Positions 50,090 to 60,889 of a DNA stretch of 64,000 bases are shown one piece after another (positions within the stretch are counted from its first letter, which is position 1; each line of letters starts with the position of its first letter). Made by a program: the position numbers and the translations under genes. Source of the DNA: Closterium sp. NIES-65 (Eukaryota; Streptophyta; Zygnematophyceae; Desmidiales; Closteriaceae); the NCBI GenBank assembly GCA_948144175.1, contig CANXME010000399.1, positions 1 through 64,000 on the forward strand, given 5' to 3'. The notes under the pieces are model-generated. The model was not told where the DNA came from. It did not search any database and saw only the letters and a list, made by a program, of their open reading frames with translations.

Positions 50090-50920
50090 TCGCTCCTGCC
50101 CGAGGCGCGCCTTGTTGGCCGCCCTCCCAGGCCCCTAGTGGTCCCTAGCGGCCTCGTTGCCGCCCCTACGCGGCCCCGTAGCCGCCACTAGCGGCACCGT
50201 CGCTGCCCCTAGCGGCCCCGTTGCCGCCTCTCTCCCAACGCAGCCCCGCCGCCGCCCCTACGCGGCCCCGTCGCCGTCACTACGTAGCCCCGTCGCCACC
50301 CCTACGCGGCCTCGTCGCCGCCCCTAGCGGCCCTGTCGCCGCTCCCCTACCTACGCGGCCCCGTCACTGTTCCTAGCGGCCTCGTCGCCGCCCCTACGCG
50401 GCCCGGTCGCCGCCCCTACGCGGCCCAGTCGCCGCCCCTAACGGCCCCGTCGCCGCCCCTAGCGGCCCCGTCGCCGCTCCCCTTCCTATACGACCCTGTA
50501 GCCACCACTACACGGCCCCGTTGCCGCCCCTACGCGACCCCGTAGCCGCCTCTGGCGGCCCCGTGGCAGCTCCCCTCCCTACGCGGCCCCGTCGCCGCCC
50601 CAAGCGGCCCCAACGCTGCCTTTGCCGGCCCCGTCGCCGCCTCTACCGAGCAGCCCAGCAGCTGAGCCGCCCAACAGCGAAGCCGCCGAGGCATCCAGCA
50701 GCCGAGCCACCCAGCAACCGAGCCGCCAAGCCGCCCGACAGCCAAGCCGCCCAACAGCCGAGCGGCCGAGCCGCCCAGCAAACGTACCGCCGAGCCGCCC
50801 GACAGCCGAGCCACCCGACTGCCGAGCCGCCAAAGAGCCGAGTCGCCCAGCAGCCGAGCCGCTTAGCCGCCGAGCCGCCCTGCCGTCGAGCCGCTGCTGT
50901 TCCTACTGGTGCGCCCCGGC
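50090..50920 (+). repeat. GC-rich tandem leader of K
   Basis: Units such as CGGCCCCGTCGCCGCCCCTA repeat over about 550 bases, then CAGCCGAGCCGCC units over about 230. The same two-part layout is seen in J, with different unit counts. Confidence 0.82.
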
Positions 50921-50969
50921 CCTACTTACTCGGACTGGTGAGCTCACTTCTTGCTAGGCCACTACACTC

Positions 50970-52260
50970 ATGGCTACCTCCAGTGTTCATACATTTGATA
51001 CTGAGGGTCGTGCTGTTGACTTTGAGGTCTCGATCGATGAACTCCAGCTGTTCATCCAGTGCGATAGGGCAGACGACCTCTCCCTGTTCAATCTCACCTC
51101 TGGTGCCTACCCTGCCCCGCCTGCTACTGGTGACAGTACCGTTCGCTCACAGTGGGCCACACGCGATGCTGCTGCCCATCTTGCTATGCGTCGCCACTTA
51201 CTGACCACTCAGCGTGCGCACTTTAGCCAGTAGAAGAGTGCTCAGACCTTGTACGACGTTGTAGTTGCTCGCTACTCTTCCCCTGTCACTCCTGCGCTGA
51301 GCCGCCTCATGCTACCATACATCTTCCCTGACCTTGCTGCCTTTCCCATAGTTGCTGACCTCATTACGCACCTCCGCACTAAAGACACTCGCTACCGCGC
51401 TGCGCATCCTGCTGAGTTGTGTGCTAACAACCCCCCCCTCCCCCATGTACATCAACCTCTACTACATAGTCACCCAGCTCCCTAACTCCCTTTGCTTAGT
51501 CAGGGACCACTTCCTCTCAGTTTGCCCCACCACTCTCACCGTTGACCTCCTCGAGGAGCGCCTCCTAGCAGCAGAGAAGATCATAGTCGCTGTAGGAGCC
51601 TCTCGTGGTGACCCTCGCACCCCCGTCTTTGAGGGGTGTTCCTCTTCCCCCCTCTTGCCTTCTGTTGCTTCTGCTGCTACGGCCGACCTCGTTGGTTTCG
51701 AGTCGGTCGGCGTTGCGTCTGCCCCTAGCGAGAGACGCCGCACCGGCAAGGGCAAGGGGGGCAAGGGCGCTGGAGGGGCTGTCGGGGGCGGTGGAGGTGG
51801 TGGTGGAGGCAGTGGAGGGGGTGGGAGTGGTGGTGGGAGTGGTGGCGGGGGTGGAGGTGTTGGTGGCAGCAGTGGAGGCGGAGGCGGTGGCGGCGGTGGC
51901 CGAGGGAGCGAAAGCGGCGGATGTGGCGAAGGCGGCGGGGGTGGCGGAGGCGGCGGGGGTGGCGGATGCGGCGGAGATAGCGGCGGCAGCGGTGGAGCTG
52001 GTCGCGGCTCTGCGCAGAGGAGTGGGTCCAGTGGTGGTCCGCGCCAGCAGCAGCAGCGTAGTCGTGAGACCCTGTCCCCTCAGCAGCTCCGTGAGTGATA
52101 CTCTGCGCATCAGCGCAGTGGGGGTACTGGTCCCTGCACGTACGTCCTCCGTACCGGCGACCACGCTAGTGAGTAGTGCGGGGGCCCGCACTCCACCCAG
52201 CGCTGCTTCGGCCGACTGACGGACGCGTGGCACCACCAGTACCCTGAGGCCTCTGAGATC
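50970..52260 (+). pseudogene. Gag of K
   Basis: MATSSVHTFDTEGRAVDFE starts a copia Gag closely like that of J. It reads to a TAG at 51231-51233 (TAC in J), continues from 51249, and frameshifts near 51440 into LVRDHFLSVCPTTLTVDLLEERLL. A Ser/Gly-rich stretch (51760-52000, nearly all Gly) follows. A Cys/His segment near 52130 (CTYVLRTGDHA...CGGPHSTQRC) stands where the zinc knuckle is expected but contains a stop. Confidence 0.83.
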
Positions 52261-52494
52261 CCTTGCTGGGCAGAGTTGTAAAAGGCAGGGGTTGCAATCT
52301 TTGATCTTTATTATGATGCTACTCTTGTTGCAACGTATGCTGTGTCTGATAGTCTTTAGGGTGACTGTTACCTGTATGTTCTGCCCGACCCGGGCATTGA
52401 GGCTGCTGGTCTAGGTGCTGGTGAGGCTGTTGCTCTAGGTGCTAGTGCGTCTGCTGCCCTAGGTGCTGGTGAGTCTGCTCTCTCAGGTACTACG

Positions 52495-53140
52495 TTGGCT
52501 CAGGCCTTCCACACCTTCACCCTTGACTCGGGTGCTTCCCGCTCCTTCTTTCGAGACCGCACCACGCTTACGCCACTTAGTCGGCCGGTTGCGGTCTCCC
52601 TGGCGGACCCCTCTGGGGGTCCTGTCCTTGCTAGCTTCTCCACTCTCTTTCCGTGCCCGGCAGCCTCCTCTGGCACCGTGTCAGGTCTCTACCTCCCCTC
52701 GTTCTCAACGAACTTGGTGAAAGGAGCTGATCTACAGGATAGGGGGGTTGACCAGTTCACTCCTGCGAGTCAGCGAGTGACCCACTCTACGTGTGCTCGG
52801 ACGGGCCGACACTTGGCCACGTTCACCCGTCGGCTCGGGTCGAGCCTGTACACACTTACCTCTGAGTCTCCTCCGGCTACTAAGTCTGGTCAGGTAGCTG
52901 CATCAAGTAAGGTGTTTGCTGCAGTGTCCAGGTCTGGTCCTGAGTCTGGTCCCTGCTCGAGTCGTCTCCTGTCCCACCAGACCCTCCTTTGGCACCACCG
53001 CCTTGGTCAACCCTCCCTACCTCGAGGCACTTTGCGGCCACGGCCGCACTTTGTTCCGCTCTTTGAGCAGGTTCTTGGTCTCCCGCCTTCTACTGGTCCT
53101 GCTCCTCCCTTAGAGTGTCCGCAGCCTGTCCAAACGCAGT
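52495..53140 (+). pseudogene. Protease and pre-integrase segment of K
   Basis: AQAFHTFTLDSGASRSFF carries the DSG protease motif, followed by VSLADPSGGPVLASF, then LATFTRRLGSSLYTL and the pre-integrase LLWHHRLGQPSLPRGT. There the text switches within a few bases to linker sequence (RPHFVPLFEQVLGLPP). The integrase is therefore missing, although the frame stays open through the joint. Confidence 0.85.
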
Positions 53141-53199
53141 CATAGTTACAGCCCCCCTCCCCCCTACCTGCTCCTTCTCCCTACACTGGTCCTACAAGA

Positions 53200-54674
53200 G
53201 GTCTTGCTGAGCATCGTGAGCCTGCATCTCGTCTTGCGTTGCCTGTTCGTGCTACTCGCACTAGTCGTCGTGCTCCGCATCCTCTTGCGCTCCCGGGAAC
53301 ACACCAGATGGCACTGCGTCCTTCCATTGCTCCTCTGCGTGTCCCGTTGCCGTCTCCTCCAGAGTCCTCTCTTCCTGCTCTTGCTGACCCGGAGTCTGAC
53401 TCTCTTCGTGCTGCCAGTCCTACTCTCACGCGTCTCCTGGCTACTGTTGTCACTGACCCTTCCTTTGAGTCCACTCCTGCGCCTGCCTTAGTTGCTGAGC
53501 TTGTCAACTTTGCTGCTCGCTGTCGTCGAGACTACGCCGCTAGTCTCGTTGCTGAGTCAGAGTCTGTCCTCTGTCCGTCGTGGGTGAGTGTGCTCTTAGC
53601 ACGGACGTCCTTGAGGACAGGCAGGAGGAGTTCCAACGTTTTGCTGCTACTTTGCCTCATCTCGTGTCCACGCTGATTGCCCCTGAGGGAGACCCGCATG
53701 CACCAGACATCCGGACTACTCGATCGTACGCTGAGGCGATCGAGGGTCCCTACTCCTCTCAGTGGCAGTCAGCCATGGACGCAGAGATGCCTTCCTAGAA
53801 GTCCACAAGCACCTACGTCGACGAGGTTCCCCCACCTGGGGCGAACATCGTCAGTGGCATGTGGATTTTCAGGGTGAAGCGACCACAGGTCCTCCGCCTG
53901 TCTTCAAGGCGTGTTACGTTGCTCGAGGCTTTAGTCAGCGGCAGGGAGTTGACTACTTTCAGACCTTCTCTCCCACCCCGAAGATGACCACTCTTTGGGT
54001 GCTGCTGCACATAGCCGCTCAGTGCGACTACGAGCTCCACTCTCTTGACTTCAGCACAGCTTTCCTACAGGGCAGCTTGCACGAGGAGATCTGGCTGCGC
54101 CGCCCACCTGGCTTCACTAGGTCGTCCGGCTTCCTCCTGGTACCTAGTGGAGCCTCCGGCGGCCAGTCTACGGTCTCCGCCAGGCGCCCCGTGAGTGGCA
54201 CGACACACTGAGGACTACACTTGCGGCTCTTGGGTTTGCTCATTCTACAGCCGACCTGTCGCAATTTCTGCGCACCGACACCTCTTTGTCGCCGTTCTAC
54301 ATCCTCGTGTACGTCGACGACTTGGTCTTTGCCACTGCTGATACTGCTGGACTCGCCCACGTGAAGCCCGAGCTGTAGAAGAGACATACGTGCACAGACC
54401 TCGGTGAACTGCGCAGCTACCTTGGCTTGCAGATCACCCGGGACAGAGCACAGCGCACCATTACCCTGACTCAGTCACACATGGTGCAGCAGGTCCTTCA
54501 GCGCTTCGACTTCGCGTACTCCTCGTCTCAGGCCACTCCTCTGTCTACTCGCCACTCGCTCTCAGCTCTGCCTTCGGATGAGTCCGTAGAGCCGAGTGGG
54601 CTGTAATCAGAGTTTGTTGGCTGCCTCATGTACCTGATGACCTGCACTCGACCTGACCTTGCATACCCTCTTAC
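53200..54674 (+). pseudogene. Linker, pre-RT module and RT of K
   Basis: It holds the conserved pre-RT module (THQMALRPSIAP, TVVTDPSFEST, DVLEDRQEEFQ), then RT with FKACYVARGFSQRQGVDYFQ, LDFSTAFLQGSLHEE and an intact YVDDLVFAT. Frameshifts lie near 53575, 53790 and 54140. A TAG replaces CAG at 54375-54377 and a TAA lies near 54604. It ends in CTRPDLAYPL. RNase H is absent. Confidence 0.87.
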
Positions 54675-55109
54675 CACTTCAAATTTTCGGACGGAAAATC
54701 ATCAGTTCCTCTAATGACTTAATGTCGGGGTTTGCACAATAAAACTGAATGTCAATGCATAAAATAAATATAAAAGAACAAGATAATATCTTACCACCAG
54801 CGCTCATCTTGAGCTTTGAAAAGAAGATGACCTCCAAGGAAATTAGGCAACCTGCAAGGAAAGTCATCAGACCTAAAGGGAGAAACAGGCGACCTGCGAG
54901 AAGAAACAGACGGGGTGCAATAATGAAACAAGGAATACAAGCAGAAACTACATGAACTACCACGGAATGCAACGACTACGCTGGCTGATGCTTCGCGTCG
55001 GCGCGTAAGGGCTGAAACAACATAGAAACAGGTAAACAAGATGAGCCGAAGGAGAAAAAAGGCCAACTATGCTCGTAAGTCCGAAGACAATAGGGGAGTT
55101 CCATCTCAC
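54675..55109 (-). other. Unassigned sequence with splice-like signals
   Basis: The minus strand has TTTCCTTGCAG followed after about 55 bases by GGTG/GTAAGATATT. This looks like an acceptor, a short exon and a donor, with AT-rich sequence beyond. A 97-residue open frame crosses the donor. No protein family is recognised. It may be M interior or a captured host gene piece. Confidence 0.25.
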
Positions 55110-55114
55110 GTACT

Positions 55115-55238
55115 TGTGAAAGTTTAGAAGTAAGAAGAGGGTTGCACTAGCAAGAATGAGGATACAAATAGCAAACCCTAGAAGGGTTGTACTCGCTATA
55201 GAGGACCCCACTACAGGCTAGAGCATAATATTCTGACA
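55115..55238 (-). repeat. 3' LTR of T1
   Basis: The minus strand reads TGTCAGAATATTATGC to CTAAACTTTCACA. It shares TGTAGTGGGGT and TCTAGGGTT tracts with family B LTRs. Confidence 0.92.
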
Positions 55239-56332
55239 CACCCCCATAGCCAAAGTGGGGTCTAATCAGCAGCGCAAGCAAAGCAGTACAAGCTCAGGGT
55301 GGATCACACTGTCACCACACATTCTCAGCACAAGTTCAAGAAGCAATAGTTTAAGTTCACAATTATGAGCAAAGCTAGGGGCTATCGCATAGGGCAAGTG
55401 AGGAGGAGGAGAGAGAGTGAGAGGAGAGGAGATAGAAGGCGATGGCTGAAGCTGCAGACACACGGGCAACGGGAGGCACACTGGCACAGTGGCTACCGGA
55501 AGAACGCTCCGGACTACTGGAGTAACTGGCCCCGCGGCTAAAGTAGCGGCAGACGAGCAACGGACTCACGGGCGACTGGCACAGCTGGCTACGACTGGGC
55601 TACCGGAGCAACTCCCCGGACTACAGGTGCTGCAGGCGACACGACGGCAACCTCCATTCAGCTTCCCCAAACTATCCCACTCCCCCTGACACACACCCGC
55701 TGCGACACGCCTAGCTCCACTCCCCCTTCACCCCCCCTTAGTACCACTCCACCGGCTCCAACAATTCCACCCCCCCTCAGCGGCAGCTGCAGCACAAGGA
55801 GACGGAGGAGGAGGAGGAGCAGAGAACGGCACACAGTTGGGTTACCCCCATACCCCTCACCCCCAAACCCTAATGCAGGAGAATGGGGAGTAGGAGGGGT
55901 GGGGCGCTTGTAGAAGCATGGGGGACAGCGGATAGGGCAGGGGCAGCAAGGAACGGGCCCACCACGGGCCTGGTACGGTCACCCGAGCCGCACGCAGGCG
56001 GCCCGAGCCGCGCGCGGGCCTGGCGGAGTGCGTACGGGCCGCGCGCGGGCCTTGCGAAGCCCGTACGGGCCGTGCGCTGCCTGGACGGGCCGCGCGCAGG
56101 CCACGACGGGCAACAGGGGGCGACGCGCGGGTCCCCGTCGTCGCTGCGCGCCTCGGGGCGCACAGCGGGCAGAGAACCGCCGCGCGCCTTAGGGCGCACG
56201 GCGGGAAGAAAAACTGCCACACGCCACGGGGCGTGCGGCACCAAGTGTGGAGGTAGGAGTTGCAGCGGAAGCTAGGAGGTGGTAAGTCCACCCACAGGAT
56301 CGATCCAAGGGGATCGACCTGCTCTGATACCA

Positions 56333-56456
56333 TGTGAAAGTTTAGAAGTAAGAAGAGGGTTGCACTAGCAAGAATGAGGATACAAATAGCAAACCCTAGA
56401 AGGGTTGTACTCGCTATAGAGCACCCCACTACAGGCTAGAGCATAATATTCTGACA
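56333..56456 (-). repeat. 5' LTR of T1
   Basis: This is the 124-bp partner of the left LTR with one base difference. It is directly followed on the internal side by the PBS. Confidence 0.92.
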
Positions 56457-58950
56457 GTACTTGCTCCGCTGCGGCAAACACGCAAGGTGAGTCGATCTGC
56501 AGTGCGTGGTGCTTGGTTGCGAGGCTCGGCGATTATGGAATGGGGTGCGAGGAGAGAGGCAGAGGAACGAAGTGAGAGACTAGCGCAGATACTGGGAGCT
56601 GAGCTTCGCAGAAGGCGCTAGACGCAACGATATGCATGGTGATGAAACTTACCTGGAAAACAAACGATTCGACACAACGACTGAAGGAGCTTGGACTTAG
56701 CGGCTGCGGAGACAAATGTGATGACTCACCAAGAAGAGAAGCGGCTGCGGGAACAAAGAGGTGACGGACTAAGAACAGAAGCGGCTGCGGGGACTTTGGG
56801 AAAATAACTACTAGTGATTTTCCTAGTAACAGCTTTTTGATCAGACTAACGGGCGCTAGCTCTAAGAAGCAACATCTCAGACAAGCAGGTACAGAGCACC
56901 ATACCCACCTCGCCATTACAAGCCTGACGACAAAATCGCCAACTGGCGTTCCAGCGATGCAAGCGCCAGCGTGGTGTCGAAGTTGCTAATTCAACGTGGC
57001 TCAACATCGGCAAAAGGTCCTTGCTCACCTCGCTTGGTCAGTGCTGTCACAACAACGATTGGTTTCAGCAGCGCTGTCAGAGTAGCGATTGGCCCGTGAA
57101 ATCAGCGACACGACCTAGTACACACCCACCGACAGGACACCAGAGACAGGGCACAGCGCTAGTCACGGCCCGAGAGCACCGTCCTTCCTTTGGCCGCTGA
57201 ACGTTCGACGAGTACCCAAGTCACGCGATTCTAGTGCTTTAATATCTGCGTCCATGGATATTATCTCCGCCGATGTCTGGGAATTCGCTGACGTCTTCCT
57301 GCTCCGGAAAAGTAGTGGCGGCTTCGTCTTCAAGTATGGTGTAGCTGTGCTCATTGTTCTCGTAGACTTGATTCGCATTTGCCTGCTCATCTGCGCAGTA
57401 ATGAGCAAGATTCAGTCACCCTTAGAAGATGGCATCGTGCGCGTTCGGCTGTTGTCGCTGTCGCTGAACTCCTGGGTTCAGGTTGCGCGATGGGGGTTGA
57501 TAGCCGTGGGCTTGACGCGTGTCTCGACTTGACGCGTGTGCCAGCCCAAGTGCTCGGATTGGACTGGGAAGGGGCAAAGCGGAATATACATAGCTCGGCC
57601 AGACGCCCGAAATGTCTGAAAATTTTGCAGTAAAGGCGACGCGGTCGTCGTTCTTCTTTGTTATCGGCGTAAAACCTTGATTGGGTTGAGATTTTTGCTT
57701 CATCGTCAAGACGGGGAGTCTTATGTGTTGAGCCATTTGTTTCGAGGGAGAAGGTGCGCGGGGTGGTATCACGGCATTCACAGCCGGTTGAGAGGGTTGG
57801 GAATATGTTCCCGCGACGCCATTCCGCAATGTCTAAAGCCCTTGCTCTGGAGTCAAAAGTCGCTGAAGCAGTTGTGCGACTGCAACGGTACCGATCGTTG
57901 CCGTCTCCTCGCTTGTCACAGCTGTCGAAAAGAAAGGCTCCGCCCTCGCTTGGACCCAAGCGATCTCATCGTGGACGCATAGTCACACGACGAAGTGATC
58001 GTCGAGTAGGCTTCTGCTGGTCAACGGAGGTGATGGTCGAGCATGTTCTGCTTTACGGTATTCGGTCGATACCCTCTGCGGAAGTCCGTCAAGAGGTTCT
58101 GCACAATGAGTCCGTTGAGAGGCTCTGCACAAGTCCATCAAGATGTTATGCGCGACGAGTCGGCCGACGAGCTCTGCCTTGAGGAGATTAACTAAACAAC
58201 GGTGGGAACTAGACTATGGGCTTGGCACAAGCTGTCAGAGTGATCATAGCTCTGTCTGTGTTCTCTAGGACTTGTGTTTTCATAGGGCAAAGCAACAAGA
58301 GTTTCACTATGGAATGTTGAGAATACAGAGTTCAGAATGAACAAGCAATAGCAAAGATTGACTACATCACATGCATGATTTGCTAGTGCTCAGGCAGGTC
58401 GATTGCCAGCACGACAAAGTCGTCGATCTGCCAATGTAGCATCTCCACGGCCCGCCAACGCAGCTTGTGTGCGACTTGCCAATGCTGCATAATGCCCGAA
58501 CCTGCCGACCGAAGCTGCACGACTGTGAAGGTCGCAGAAGCGCGCCGACTTTACCTCAGGAGGTTTTTGTGAAGTCAATCTGCATAACGGCATCACGTGC
58601 TCGACGGTGCACCGCAAGCAAAACTGTCGACACGTTAGCACCTACGCAATATGCTTGGTGACGTAGCCGTCTATCTGTACCTACTTGGTAGGTGCGCACA
58701 TGTGTAGAAGTTCATCTGCCTTTGCGGCGCTGGCAGACCACTGCGGTGCTACGCTGGCAGAACCACTCTGTTGCAGCGTTGGCATGCCGCTCTTCTGCTG
58801 CGCCGGCATAGTTTGCCCTGTACAGGGCTTGCTAGGTGTTGCAATGCCATTATAGCTATATCGACTGGCATGCCTCATTGTAATCAATTGTTCATTTCAC
58901 TATCTAGTGAAATTCTTGCCAAATTCCTTTGTGAACACAAGTAGTTAAAA
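56457..58950 (-). other. Interior of M, no firm gene
   Basis: About 2.5 kb contain several overlapping minus-strand frames. The longest (57387-57959, 190 residues) and an alternative (57422-57829, with HIRLPVLTMKQKSQPNQG and VAFTAKFSDISGV) have the basic, Gln/Pro-rich look of Gag but match no family I can name. 58400-58900 encodes only short Ala/Ser-rich frames. If M is a retrotransposon these are its damaged gag. Confidence 0.3.
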
Positions 58951-58952
58951 CG

Positions 58953-59093
58953 CTAATGCAACGCTACGATCACTCGAACATCCCCATGCCTTCTTCCATA
59001 GTCCTCTCCCATTGTGTAGTGACTCTTTGCAGCAGCCGGGTTGGTCTGTGCTTCAGCGGACACATTTCTCTGACCTCCAGATTCTTCGGCCAT
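58953..59093 (-). pseudogene. Possible Gag start of M
   Basis: The first ATG after the PBS gives MAEESGGQRNVSAEAQTNPA and stops after 46 codons. The position fits a Gag start. The frame is too short to be functional and no family match is claimed. Confidence 0.35.
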
Positions 59094-59170
59094 TTTTACG
59101 CGTAAGTTAATGCCAGGCGCCACCTTAGTTCGACGAAGTTTTCAGAGGTGACGATGCGAATGATTCCGAA

Positions 59171-59185
59171 GCCGCTCTTATACCA
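59171..59185 (-). other. Primer-binding site of M
   Basis: The minus strand reads TGGTATAAGAGCGGC directly next to the LTR. It is one base different from TGGTATCAGAGC in the first 12 positions. Confidence 0.65.
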
Positions 59186-60336
59186 TGTAACGATCAAAAG
59201 GTTGATCATGTCTAAGATAACCTCATGAATGTTCGCAAAGAGTGTGTGGTAGTGGTCGGCCCTTATGACCTCAGGTCGGAGTGAATTTAAATGACTGATA
59301 TATTCGTTTATATTAGAGTACTAGGGAATATGAAACGACATAGACTTGACATGTAATCTAAGGGGTACATGTTGTTCAGGATCCGTCACTTTGAGAGCTT
59401 ACGACGAACTCATTACTGAACTAAACGCAAATCCGCTCGGTAGAATTGTGCGCCTAAGGCTTAGCTAAGATGGTCTATGGAGAGAACCAAGTAAAAATGT
59501 CCAGCAGCCGCATGACTAGAATGGTGGAGGAAGTACAAACATTAGGGCATAGGAAGTTGGAGTTGGGGACTCCAAGAGAACCATGAGAGGGAAGGGGTTC
59601 TCCAAGAGCTAGGGTAGGATGGTAGGAACCTTCCCAGCAGCAAGGATGCAACCCTCATCATGAGGTTGTTGAGGTGTCACATGCAAATCCAATCTAGTTG
59701 GATTTTGCCTAGGTGTTGCAACATTTGCAACCCATGCTAGAAACTTCTAGCCACCCCAATCCAAAAGTCAAAGTTGCCTTCCTAACCACCCAACCAAAGA
59801 TCTCTTTATAGTCATGTCCCAAGTAATCACCCAAATTAGATATAACCCCAAAAGGTAATAAGAAATCCAAATCTTGGAAATCTTGTATCTTGGGCGATCT
59901 TGGTCGGAATAAGGCGATCTTGGTGTCGTTGAAAAGCTCTGGATTTCTCCTGCATGATCAAGCATTTAGACTTGGAGAAAAACACAGAAATGATAATATC
60001 CAACAGCCATGCACAATGACATACGCTCATGCAAATCATGCACGCACAAGCACTCGGCAGGACGTTAGGATGACATGCACTCAGAATGACGTGCATCCAA
60101 CAGTACATTCCCCAGTTGCAGCAAATCCTAACCGCTCCGAAAAGTTACGAACCTGTTCGCACCACACACCTGGCCAGTGCAATTGCCTGATGGTTCTGTT
60201 TCGACGGTTGAGATGCTACGTAACCGTGCGCGATTTTTCGCGTCATTCCGTCTTTTCGCCTTCATACTCCTTACTGCGTGCTTCACTTGCTACTGATAGC
60301 AATGCACTCTCCTTCCACAATTTATTATTCGTAACA
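59186..60336 (-). repeat. LTR of M
   Basis: This 1151-bp stretch runs, on the minus strand, from TGTTACGAATAATAAATTG to CTTTTGATCGTTACA. It has TG/CA ends and near-inverted termini TGTTACG and CGTTACA. The partner LTR is not in the window, so limits rest on termini and PBS only. No gene is seen inside. Confidence 0.6.
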
Positions 60337-60552
60337 AATCTTGACTAGGATCACCTCAGGAAGGTTTGTGCAGAGTAAATTGCAGCGGAATTATTGGTCT
60401 GATGTGTGAGTGAATATAAAATGATAGAGATAATTATAACAAGTACATACATAGGCTTATACAATGGGAATGTACAGCTCTATTTAATATTCCTAACAAC
60501 CACTGTGTGACTGGATCACTATACATTGAGTTTAATCTGGCAAATCATAGAT
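60337..60552. other. Short unassigned AT-rich spacer
   Basis: These 216 bases lie between LTR M and LTR L, with no recognisable gene, repeat or RNA. They may be the only sequence in the window not inside an element, or they may be an old remnant. Confidence 0.4.
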
Positions 60553-60681
60553 TGACAAATGAGAAAACTGAAACGAGAATGGTTGAACTAAGGAATGAAA
60601 GTGGTACAAATATGCAACCCTAGAAATGTGTATCCCATATAGGCTACCCCACTACAGCCTACACAACATTATAATTTGACA
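60553..60681 (-). repeat. 3' LTR of L
   Basis: The minus strand starts TGTCAAATTATAATG and ends TTTCTCATTTGTCA (129 bp, inner limit by TG/CA rule). The PPT-like CACTTTGCCTATGGGGGTG lies just upstream of it. The middle matches LTRs D, J and K. Confidence 0.7.
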
Positions 60682-60889
60682 CACCCCCATAGGCAAAGTG
60701 GGGGAGAACAAGGGGTCACAAGACCAGTCAAGCAAAGCAAAACAAAGCTCAGGGTGGATCACAAAGTCACCACACATTCCGAGCACAAGTTCAAGGCTAC
60801 AGTGCCAGTTCACATGCAGGAGCACATATATATAAAGGGCTAAACAAGCAAGAGCAGGAGTATATATATTTGTGACAGTACAAGCAAGG

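Larger units (their letters stand above)
49888..54674 (+). mobile_element. Copia family B element K, lacking integrase and right end
   Basis: It runs LTR, PBS, leader, gag, protease, pre-integrase, linker, RT. Integrase has been removed by a deletion near 53030, and the element stops abruptly at 54674 inside the RT/RNase H connection (PDLAYPLT), where unrelated sequence begins. The left flank TACAT has no matching copy seen. Confidence 0.85.
55115..56456 (-). mobile_element. T1: 1342-bp non-autonomous LTR element related to family B
   Basis: Identical-length 124-bp LTRs (55115-55238 and 56333-56456) differ at one base (near 55204). The PBS TGGTATCAGAGC abuts the right LTR (minus strand, 56321-56332), and a PPT-like ACTTTGGCTATGGGGGTG abuts the left one. 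The duplication GTACT is exact (55110-55114 and 56457-56461). The interior has a GC-rich repeat leader (55970-56110) and a 3' segment shared with L, but no gag or pol. It needs proteins in trans. Confidence 0.93.
54675..60336 (-). mobile_element. LTR element M (superfamily unclear), host of T1
   Basis: The right end is a 1151-bp LTR with an adjacent PBS, so M reads on the minus strand. Its interior runs left to 54674, where K begins, and is split by T1. No clear pol domain is seen. The left limit is taken from the end of K and is not proved. Confidence 0.5.

Noticed and set aside
51565-52236. 223-codon minus-strand frame rich in Ala/Thr
   Set aside because: It is the antisense of the glycine-rich Gag stretch of K; composition follows from the sense strand.
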